Assembly: GCF_016862075.1 (NCBI RefSeq)
Contig: NZ_BOMG01000085.1
Location: forward strand, 1-64,000
Origin: Actinoplanes couchii
GTDB taxonomy: Bacteria > Actinomycetota > Actinomycetes > Mycobacteriales > Micromonosporaceae
DNA: 64,000 nucleotides
Direction of reading: 5' to 3'
Positions 7,563 through 14,000 of this stretch are shown piece after piece. The notes beneath the pieces are model-generated. The model ran no database searches. It worked only from the letters and a program-made list of their open reading frames with translations, and had not been told where the DNA came from. Each line of letters begins with the position of its first letter. The stretch's first letter is position 1. A program made the translations under genes and the position numbers.

Positions 7563-7593
7563 GAGAGGCCGTCCCTGCCGGGGGCGGCCTCTC
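7563..7593. terminator. Bidirectional hairpin terminator
   Basis: Perfect 9-bp arms GAGAGGCCG (7563-7571) and CGGCCTCTC (7585-7593) with a 13-nt GC-rich loop. It sits just after the subtilase stop and touches the stop of the convergent fliQ. Confidence 0.7.
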
Positions 7594-7868
7594 TACGACA
7601 GCAGCGTCGGGATCTTCTCGTACAGCTGAACCGTGAAGGTCATCATCTCGCGGAGCATCCAGTTGCCGGTCAACAACAGCACCCCGCCGATCGCCACCGC
7701 TTTCGGCACGAAGGAGAGCGTGGCCTCCTGGATCTGGGTCACCGACTGGAACAGCGAGATGACAAAACCCACGCCCAGCGCGGTCAGCAGGACCGGCGCC
7801 GCCAGCTTCGCGGCCACCGTCATCGACATGAAGGCGATCTCGATAACCGTGGCGTCCGACATGGCCAT
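7593..7868 (-). CDS. fliQ: Flagellar export apparatus protein FliQ (orphan)
   Basis: 91 residues, close to the usual FliQ length of about 89. There are two hydrophobic hairpins (AAKLAAPVLLTALGVGFVISLFQ and AVAIGGVLLLTGNWML) joined by the family hallmark SVTQIQEATLSFVPK, and it ends with VQLYEKIP. FliQ is a small membrane subunit of the flagellar type III export gate, normally encoded between fliP and fliR. Here no other flagellar gene is nearby; it follows the iron-type ABC operon by 31 bp and could be cotranscribed with it. The start may be the codon at 7868 or the ATG at 7862. Confidence 0.88.
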   Translation of the reverse strand: MAMSDATVIEIAFMSMTVAAKLAAPVLLTALGVGFVISLFQSVTQIQEATLSFVPKAVAIGGVLLLTGNWMLREMMTFTVQLYEKIPTLLS

Positions 7869-7899
7869 GACTCTCTCTTCGGACGCTCGCCGGTTTCCC

Positions 7900-8670
7900 T
7901 TAGCCGCGGATCGCCACCACCAGAGGGCCGTGGTCGCCGGGGACGATCCGGACCTTGACCCGGTAGTACGTGGCCAGGTTCGCCTCGGTCAGCACCTCGG
8001 CCGGGGTTCCGGCGGCGACCACCCGGCCGCCGGCCAGCAGGACCATCCGGTCGGCGTACTCCCCGGCGGTGGTCAGGTCGTGCATGGTCGCCAGCACGGT
8101 CAGCCCGCGGTCCGCACGCAGCCCGTCGACCAGCTCCAGGACCTCCTGCTGGTGGCCGATGTCGAGAGCGCTGGTCGGCTCGTCGAGCAGCAGGATCCGG
8201 GCACCCTGGGCGAGCGCGCGGGCCAGGAAGACCCGCTGCCGCTCACCGCCGGAGAGCGTGTCCAGGCGGCGCACGGCGAACGGCGTCAGGTCGAGCGCGG
8301 CGAGGGCTTCGTCGGCCGCCGCCAGGTCGGCCGCCGATTCACGACCCAGAGGCCTGATGTACGGGGTACGACCGAGCAGCACGTAGTCGAAGACCCGGAC
8401 CGCGGGCGGGATCACCGGGGACTGCAGCACGACGGCGACCGTCCGGGCCCGTTCCCGCCGGTTCATCGCACTGATCGGGCGGCCGTGCCACCGGATCGTC
8501 CCGTCCGCCGGGAGCAGCCCGGCGATCGCCCGCAGCGCGGTGGACTTGCCGGCCCCGTTCGGCCCGATGACCGTCACCCACTCGCCGTCGGCCACGTCCA
8601 GGTCGACACCGTCGACGATGAGCGTCCCGTCCAGCCGCACGGTCAGCCCGTCGACCGCGATCGCGCTCAC
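7900..8670 (-). CDS. Iron-chelate/heme/B12-type ABC importer ATPase
   Basis: 256 residues of the FecE/BtuD/HmuV family. Visible are Walker A (GPNGAGKST, residues about 36-44), Q-loop (VVLQSPVIPP), signature LSGGERQRV, Walker B (RILLLDEPTSALD) and the switch His in ATMHDLTTAG. It powers uptake of a metal chelate through the FecCD permease encoded just upstream. The start GTG at 8670 overlaps the permease stop (GTGA), so translation is coupled. Confidence 0.93.
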   Translation of the reverse strand: MSAIAVDGLTVRLDGTLIVDGVDLDVADGEWVTVIGPNGAGKSTALRAIAGLLPADGTIRWHGRPISAMNRRERARTVAVVLQSPVIPPAVRVFDYVLLGRTPYIRPLGRESAADLAAADEALAALDLTPFAVRRLDTLSGGERQRVFLARALAQGARILLLDEPTSALDIGHQQEVLELVDGLRADRGLTVLATMHDLTTAGEYADRMVLLAGGRVVAAGTPAEVLTEANLATYYRVKVRIVPGDHGPLVVAIRG

Positions 8671-9716
8671 GCCTGTCCCGTCCGGCTCGTCCGCAACACC
8701 AGGATGAAGAACGGCGCGCCGAGGAACGCGGTGACCACCCCGATCGGGATCTCCGCGTCGCCGCCGGCGGTCCGGGCCAGCAGGTCGGTCAGCGCCAGGA
8801 AGGCCGCCCCGAACAGCACCGACAGCGGCAGCAGCGCCCGGTTGCCCGGCCCGGCCAGCAGTCGGAGGGTGTGCGGCACGATGATCCCGACAAAACCGAT
8901 CAGCCCGGAGACGCTGACCGCCGCGGCGGTGCCGAGCGAGGCCGCGACGATCAGCAGGTACCGGCTGCGCTGCGGGTGCAGGCCCAGACTCGCCGCCTCG
9001 GCGTCACCGACGGTCAGCACGTCCAGCTGGCGTCGCTGCGACAGCACGATCAAACCCGTGATCAGCGCGTACGGCAGGACCACCAGCACGTCGTGCCACC
9101 CGGCCGTGGACAGTCGGCCGAGCAGCCACGAATACACCTCGCGCAACGATTCGACGTGCCGCTGCAGCAGGAACGTCTGCGCCGCGGACAGGAACGCCGA
9201 CACCGCCACCCCGGCCAGGATCAGCGTGGCCGGTGACCGGTCCCGCCCACCGGCGGCGCCGAGCATCCAGGTCAGGGCCACCGCGCCGATCGCTCCGGCG
9301 AACGCGGCCGCCGGCACCCCGATCGGCAGCTCGGTCATCCCGTCGCCGGCGCGCAGCACGATGACCGCGGTCACCCCCAGGCCCGCGCCGCTGGCCACCC
9401 CGAGCAGGTGCGGGTCGGCCAGCGGATTGCGGAACGCGCCCTGGTAGGCGGCGCCGGCCAGGGCCAGCAGCGCGCCGACGAGCAGGCCCAGCACGACACG
9501 GGGCAGGCGGAGCTGCATCAGGATGTCGATCTCGCGCTCGGACAGGGCGCTGTCCAGGCGTACGCCGGGAACCAGGTTGAACATCTCCACCGCGACCCCG
9601 CCGGCCGGCAGCGGAACCGCGCCGAACGCCGAACCCAGGACCGCCGAACCCAGGACCGCCGCGACGCCGGCCGCCAGCCAGGCCGGTCGCAAACCGGCCG
9701 GCCGGCGTCGGGTCAC
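8667..9716 (-). CDS. FecCD/BtuC-family ABC importer permease
   Basis: About 349 residues with the nine to ten hydrophobic helices of FecCD permeases. Conserved segments include LRLPRVVLGLLVGALLALAGAAYQG, FRNPLADPHLLGVASGAGLG and the coupling region GLIGFVGIIVPHTLRLLAGP. The GTG start at 9716 overlaps the stop of the substrate-binding protein gene (GTGA). It forms the membrane channel of a type II importer for ferric siderophore, heme or cobalamin; the exact substrate is unknown. Confidence 0.93.
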   Translation of the reverse strand: MTRRRPAGLRPAWLAAGVAAVLGSAVLGSAFGAVPLPAGGVAVEMFNLVPGVRLDSALSEREIDILMQLRLPRVVLGLLVGALLALAGAAYQGAFRNPLADPHLLGVASGAGLGVTAVIVLRAGDGMTELPIGVPAAAFAGAIGAVALTWMLGAAGGRDRSPATLILAGVAVSAFLSAAQTFLLQRHVESLREVYSWLLGRLSTAGWHDVLVVLPYALITGLIVLSQRRQLDVLTVGDAEAASLGLHPQRSRYLLIVAASLGTAAAVSVSGLIGFVGIIVPHTLRLLAGPGNRALLPLSVLFGAAFLALTDLLARTAGGDAEIPIGVVTAFLGAPFFILVLRTSRTGQA

Positions 9717-10633
9717 GCGGGAACCTTGGCCACCGCGTCCGCGACCACCTGGACCAGATCGACGGTACGGGGGCCCCAGCGCGAGGCGATGTCGTCGTCG
9801 AGCGGGTAGATCTGCCCCTTGGCCACCGCCGTCACCGACGCCCAGCCGGCCCGCGCCTTCACCGTGCCGGCCGACTGCTGGCAGCACCTGGTGTCGGCCA
9901 GGAAGATCGTGTCCGGATTCGACTGGACCAGTGACTCCTGGGAGAGCTGCGGGTACCCGCCGAGCTTGCCGTCCGGATCGGCGGCGTCCGCCACGTTGGT
10001 CATGCCGAAGAGGCCGAAGACCGACCCGATGAACGTCTTCGAGGTCGCCGAGTAGAGGTCCGGCCCCAGCTCGTAGTAGTAGGTCAGCGGCGTGCTCCGG
10101 GCCGGCACCGCCTTGACGATCCGGTCGATGTCGGCGGCCATCCGCTCGGTCAGCGCACCGGCCTCGGACCGGTGCCCGGTGAGCATGCCCAGGTCGGTGA
10201 TGCCCTGGTAGGTCTCGTCGAGATCGGCCGCGGCGGGCGACACGAAGACCGGAATCGACAGCTTGCCGAGCTGGGCCACGATGCCGTCGGCATCCCCGGA
10301 GACCACCACCAGGTCCGGGTCCTTCGCCGCGATCGCCTCGGCGTTCGGTTTGAAGCCGGACAGGTCGGTCTTCGGCGCGTCGGCCGGGAACGTGGACTGG
10401 TCGTCGACCGCGGTCACCTGCGGACCGGCGCCGATCGCGAAGAGCATCTCGGTGGCCGTCGGGCTCAGCGAGACGATCTTCGACGGCTGGGCGGCGAGGG
10501 TCACCGTGCCGACCGTGACCGGGTACGCCAGCCCGCCGCCCGACGGGGTGACGACCGGATCGGGCTCGTTGCCCGCACATCCGGTCAGGACCAGTGCGAT
10601 AGCCGCGGCAGCGGCAGTGAGCAGGCGTTTCAT
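9713..10633 (-). CDS. Lipoprotein metal-chelate substrate-binding protein
   Basis: About 306 residues. A lipobox VLTGC follows the short signal sequence MKRLLTAAAAAIALVLTGC, so the protein is anchored to the outer face of the membrane. The rest is the TroA/BtuF-type helical-backbone fold (KIVSLSPTATEMLFAIGAG, PDLVVVSG), with a cysteine pair TRCCQQSAG that could contact ligand or metal. It delivers ligand to the FecCD permease and ATPase encoded downstream with overlapping stops and starts. The ATG at 10633 is preceded by AGGAGG. Iron-chelate, heme and cobalamin all remain possible. Confidence 0.9.
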   Translation of the reverse strand: MKRLLTAAAAAIALVLTGCAGNEPDPVVTPSGGGLAYPVTVGTVTLAAQPSKIVSLSPTATEMLFAIGAGPQVTAVDDQSTFPADAPKTDLSGFKPNAEAIAAKDPDLVVVSGDADGIVAQLGKLSIPVFVSPAAADLDETYQGITDLGMLTGHRSEAGALTERMAADIDRIVKAVPARSTPLTYYYELGPDLYSATSKTFIGSVFGLFGMTNVADAADPDGKLGGYPQLSQESLVQSNPDTIFLADTRCCQQSAGTVKARAGWASVTAVAKGQIYPLDDDIASRWGPRTVDLVQVVADAVAKVPA

Positions 10634-10691
10634 CGTCCTCCTGTCGGTCTCGGCGCCGACCGGACCGCCGTGGTCACCGCCCGCGAGCGCC

Positions 10692-11006
10692 TCAGACGTC
10701 GGCGCGTCTCGGCTGCTCGACGATGTCGGCCGCGGCCACCCGGTCACCCTCGGCGGCGGCCACCTCGTCGCCGGCGAGCGCCGACCGGAGCCGGTCCTTC
10801 TCCGCCGACCGGCGGGCCGAGATCTCACCGAGTTGCTCGGCCATCTCGTCCCGCCAGCCGCGCAGCAGGATGAACGAGAGGCCGGACCCGGCGACGAACG
10901 CGACCATCGCCTTGACCAGGATGTTCAGCGGTGTCAGGAACAGCGCCAGGAAGACGACCAGGAACAGTCCGAGACGGCCGAGCGTGTACTTGACGGCGGG
11001 CTTCAT
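10692..11006 (-). CDS. DUF4229-like small membrane protein
   Basis: About 104 residues. Two membrane helices (YTLGRLGLFLVVFLALFLTPL and LVKAMVAFVAGSGLSFILL) are followed by a cytoplasmic, highly charged helix (WRDEMAEQLGEISARRSAEKDRLRSAL, here broken only by its natural sequence) and a disordered tail. This is the layout of actinobacterial DUF4229 proteins, whose function is unknown. The ATG at 11006 has GGGAGAAA upstream. It lies between another small membrane protein and the ABC importer operon. Confidence 0.75.
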   Translation of the reverse strand: MKPAVKYTLGRLGLFLVVFLALFLTPLNILVKAMVAFVAGSGLSFILLRGWRDEMAEQLGEISARRSAEKDRLRSALAGDEVAAAEGDRVAAADIVEQPRRADV

Positions 11007-11017
11007 TCGTTTCTCCC

Positions 11018-11437
11018 TCAGCCCGACCGATGGCTGAGCCACCGCAGGCCGTAGAACCAGATCAGGCAGTACACGACCGTACCGGTCAGGGCGCCGGAGC
11101 CGCCGCTGACCAACGCCGGAGCGACCCCGGCCACCACACCGGCCACCGACATCCCCATCGCGACTCCGAAACCGGCGGCCAGCACACTCACCATGATCCG
11201 GTGTGCGCCGAAGCCCTCGGCCCGGAACTCCTCGACGAACAACCACACCGGCAGGATCAGGATCAGCCAGCCGTTGGACTCGCCGAACTCGCCGAGCCCG
11301 GTCAGCCACATCACCGTCTCGAAGACCAGCAGCACCGCCGAGCCGGCCGCCAGCCCGGCGAACGCCGAACCCAGCAGGTCGCCGAAGGTCGCCAGCCGGC
11401 CCGTCGCGTCTTTGTTCAGCTGAGGCATCGACGTCAC
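11018..11437 (-). CDS. Small multipass membrane protein
   Basis: 139 residues with about four membrane helices (LLGSAFAGLAAGSAVLLVF, WLILILPVWLFVEEF, IMVSVLAAGFGVAMGMSVAGVV and LTGTVVYCLIWFYGLRW). No family was recognised. It is 11 bp upstream of the DUF4229-like gene on the same strand, so the two may form a pair. The first codon at 11437 is a GTG followed after two codons by an ATG; either may be used. Confidence 0.65.
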   Translation of the reverse strand: MTSMPQLNKDATGRLATFGDLLGSAFAGLAAGSAVLLVFETVMWLTGLGEFGESNGWLILILPVWLFVEEFRAEGFGAHRIMVSVLAAGFGVAMGMSVAGVVAGVAPALVSGGSGALTGTVVYCLIWFYGLRWLSHRSG

Positions 11438-11450
11438 CGTCCGTGGGGTC

Positions 11451-12002
11451 TCAGGCCCAGATCTTCTGGGGCTCGCTCCGCCGCTCCGCCAGCGACGTCG
11501 CCTTCTCGTGCTCCTCTACCACCTGATAACGAGCGTCCCGCTCGACCGGCTGGAAACCGGCGTCCCAGATCAGGTGCAGCAGCTCGTCCCGGTCCTCCGG
11601 AAGCTCCTCGGCGCTCAGGTCGTCGGCACCGAAGTTCAACGCGAGCTGGGCGATCGGCAGCCCGTAGACATCCCATCGGCACGACAGGCGCGGAACGTCG
11701 AGCAGCAGACGGGTCACCGCGAAGATCTTCAGCAGCTCGGCCGGGGCGGCGCCGGTGACCCGTGGGGTTTCTTTCACCTTCAGTACGTGATCGAGCCAGT
11801 CCTGCGGCCCGGCGGTTTCCTCCGCGGGCCCGGCTGGTCCGAAGGTCACCCGGTCGCCGGTCAGCTGCGTGCGCTTGTGATGGGCCAGGCGGCCGAGCCA
11901 GGCGAGGTCGTCGGCGGCGTACAGCGCGACGCCGTCCGCACGGGTCAGTCGCTCACCCGCGTAGACCTTCGCTTCCAGCTCACGCTTCAACCCAGCATCC
12001 AT
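11451..12002 (-). CDS. MqnE-like protein lacking the radical-SAM core
   Basis: 183 residues, about half of a normal aminofutalosine synthase (MqnE, ~370-390). The N-terminus matches MqnE (MDAGLKRELEAKVYAGERLT, then DDLAWLGRLAHHKR). The C-terminus also matches (PAELLKIFAVTRLLLD, GLPIAQLALNFGADD and DAGFQPVERDARYQVV). The middle, which should hold the CxxxCxxC iron-sulfur/SAM motif and barrel, is missing and replaced by about 30 residues (GPAGPAEETAGPQDWLDHVL). It therefore cannot do radical-SAM chemistry. The ends stay in frame with clean codon use, so it may be a maintained derivative rather than debris. The start ATG 12002 is leaderless, with TACCCT 7 nt upstream. Confidence 0.75.
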   Translation of the reverse strand: MDAGLKRELEAKVYAGERLTRADGVALYAADDLAWLGRLAHHKRTQLTGDRVTFGPAGPAEETAGPQDWLDHVLKVKETPRVTGAAPAELLKIFAVTRLLLDVPRLSCRWDVYGLPIAQLALNFGADDLSAEELPEDRDELLHLIWDAGFQPVERDARYQVVEEHEKATSLAERRSEPQKIWA

Positions 12003-12133
12003 AGGCACGAGGGTACGTCGCCTCCCTCGAGTGGCCTGCGGCACCGTTGAAGCGAATAATTCTCAGCGTGCTTTCACCTTGATTCAATCGACATCGGTAC
12101 GGCGCTTGCGGTATGAACCTTTAGGGACGACTA

Positions 12134-12153
12134 GCGGCGGTCCGAACCGCCGC
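12134..12153 (+). promoter_or_regulatory. Perfect hairpin in the leader of the NlpC/P60 gene
   Basis: GCGGCGGT-CCGA-ACCGCCGC, 8-bp arms with a 4-nt loop, ends just before the GGGGAG ribosome binding site and 13 nt before the start at 12167. It could control translation or stabilise the mRNA. No known riboswitch class was recognised around it. Confidence 0.4.
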
Positions 12154-12166
12154 GGACGGGGAGCTC

Positions 12167-13825
12167 ATGGCCAAGGGATCGCGGCACCGCACACCGCATC
12201 GCATGCGCCACCTCGCCCTGTCGGCGGCCGTGGCAGCGGCGATCGCCGCCCTCTTCCAGCCCGTTCCGGCGATGGCCGACCCGGGCATCGCGGTCGGCAT
12301 CGCCACCGTTCCGAACTCGGGGTCACGCCCGGTCCAGACCGGTGAGCTGGTCCTGCCCGGCAGCCCGGCCACCCCCGCCACCAGCCCGGCGACGTCGACC
12401 CTGACCGTCCCCGGCGTCATCGCCAGCCCGGTGATCCAGAAAGTGGAGAAGGGCCGTGCCGAGATCGCCGCCCTCGGCGACCAGTTGATCCGCGTCGGCC
12501 AGGACCGCGATCTCGCCCAGACCCAGCTCACCACCGCGTCGCAGCGGGTCAGCGAGACCCAGCTGGCCCTCGCCCAGGCCCGCGAGCAGGTGAAAGCCGC
12601 CGCCGCCGAGACCATGCAGCTGGCCGCGGCGCTGCCGCCCGGCTCCCTCGACACCGGTCTGCTCGAGCTGGACGCGCTCGCCCGGGTCCAGCGCGGCGAC
12701 ACCGCGCCCTACGAGGCCAGCGCCCGCCGGGTGCTCGCCGCCGAGGACGCCGTCCGGGTCGCCGGCAGCGACCACGTCGCCGCCAACAACCGCTACACCA
12801 GCCTGCTCGCCCAGTGGACCGCCCTCAACACCGATCTGACCGCGAAGCAGGCGGCACAGAAGAAGTACGAGGACGACCACCGCGACGAGATCACCGCCGC
12901 CGAGAGCACCGCGACCGCCGCCGACCAGCAGGCCGGGCAGGACATCCTGGCCGGGTCGGACGCCGGGCGGGGCGCCGACCCGCGGGCCGTCCGGGCGCTC
13001 CAGTTCGCCCTGTCGCAGCGCGGCGATCCGTACGTGTGGTCCGAAGAGGGTCCGGACGCCTACGACTGCTCCGGCCTGATGTACGCCGCCTATCGCGGGG
13101 TCGGGTACCCGCTCGTCCGGGTCTCCCGCGACCAGTACTACCAGACCCGGGACCGGACCGTCTCGCGCTATTCGCTGCTCCCCGGCGACCTGCTGTTCTT
13201 CAGCTCCTCCAGCAGCTGGACCGGCATTCACCACGTCGCGATGTACGCGGGTGAGGGCATGATGGTCGAGGCCCCACGGACCGGCCTCAACGTGCGGCTC
13301 ACGCCGGTCCGGTGGACCCGCCTGTTCGCGGCCACCCGGGTCTATGGATCGATCGAGGGCGAGACCGAGACGCCCGACCTGGGCTCCCCCGACCCCGACG
13401 AGCCGGTGCCGGCCACGACCAAGCCGTCGCCGTCGTCCTCACCGTCGAAGACCGGCAAGCCGTCGTCGTCGCCGTCGCCGTCCGGCTCGCCGTCGACGTC
13501 CCCGTCGAGCTCCAAGTCGCCGTCGTCCTCGCCGTCGAGTTCCAAGTCGCCGTCGTCCTCGCCCTCGCAGTCGCCGTCGTCCTCACCCTCGACATCCCCG
13601 TCGCCGTCGACCTCCACCGCGCCGTCACCGTCGCCCTCGCCGTCGGCTTCGGCGTCCCGGTCGCTGCAACCGGAGCCGACCGCCGACCCGACATCGGCGG
13701 CAGCGTCCACATCGGCCTCGAAATCCACCGGTTCATCGGCGTCCGGCGCGTCCTCGGCATCCGGCTCAGCGTCCGGAACGGCATCGAAGTCCGCTTCGTC
13801 CGCTAGCGCGTCGAGTGAAGATTAG
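12167..13825 (+). CDS. Secreted NlpC/P60 peptidoglycan endopeptidase with Ser/Pro-rich tail
   Basis: 552 residues. A signal peptide (to about residue 37, PVPAMA) is followed by a coiled-coil region (about 85-265, many EK/AQ heptads) and an NlpC/P60 domain. Catalytic Cys301 lies in YDCSGLMYAAY and His356 in HHVAMY. A ~150-residue tail after about residue 400 is almost only Ser, Pro, Lys and Thr (PSSSPSPSG type). The coiled coil plus NlpC/P60 layout is that of RipA/CwlO-like D,L-endopeptidases, which cut stem peptides during growth and cell separation. The low-complexity tail may span or stick to the wall. Confidence 0.93.
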   Translation: MAKGSRHRTPHRMRHLALSAAVAAAIAALFQPVPAMADPGIAVGIATVPNSGSRPVQTGELVLPGSPATPATSPATSTLTVPGVIASPVIQKVEKGRAEIAALGDQLIRVGQDRDLAQTQLTTASQRVSETQLALAQAREQVKAAAAETMQLAAALPPGSLDTGLLELDALARVQRGDTAPYEASARRVLAAEDAVRVAGSDHVAANNRYTSLLAQWTALNTDLTAKQAAQKKYEDDHRDEITAAESTATAADQQAGQDILAGSDAGRGADPRAVRALQFALSQRGDPYVWSEEGPDAYDCSGLMYAAYRGVGYPLVRVSRDQYYQTRDRTVSRYSLLPGDLLFFSSSSSWTGIHHVAMYAGEGMMVEAPRTGLNVRLTPVRWTRLFAATRVYGSIEGETETPDLGSPDPDEPVPATTKPSPSSSPSKTGKPSSSPSPSGSPSTSPSSSKSPSSSPSSSKSPSSSPSQSPSSSPSTSPSPSTSTAPSPSPSPSASASRSLQPEPTADPTSAAASTSASKSTGSSASGASSASGSASGTASKSASSASASSED

Positions 13826-13840
13826 TCCGGTAATCGGGTA

Positions 13841-13882
13841 ATACGCACCCTAAAAATTGCCCCGAAAGGGCGAGTTGCGTAT
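13841..13882. terminator. Nested hairpin after the NlpC/P60 gene
   Basis: An outer perfect stem ATACGCA (13841-13847) / TGCGTAT (13876-13882) encloses an inner stem GCCC (13859-13862) / GGGC (13868-13871) and an A-rich interior. It starts 16 bp after the hydrolase stop. It may terminate that gene or belong to the structured leader of the next one, since further small stems follow (TGTCG/CGACA; a GTGTG-TT-CACAC stem in 13916-13935). Confidence 0.5.
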
Positions 13883-14000
13883 CGGACTGTCGTAGCGCGA
13901 CAGGTGACGCTGATGCCGGGTGTGTTCACACCGGCTGATGTGGCACGGTTAAGGTCAGCGCCCGACGTCCGAGCGTCGGCAGCGGTGGTCGGGAGGACCC

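Noticed and set aside
12045..12166. ydaO-type (c-di-AMP) riboswitch before the NlpC/P60 gene, common in actinobacteria
   Set aside because: The conserved ydaO core was not seen; only a simple 8-bp hairpin is present.
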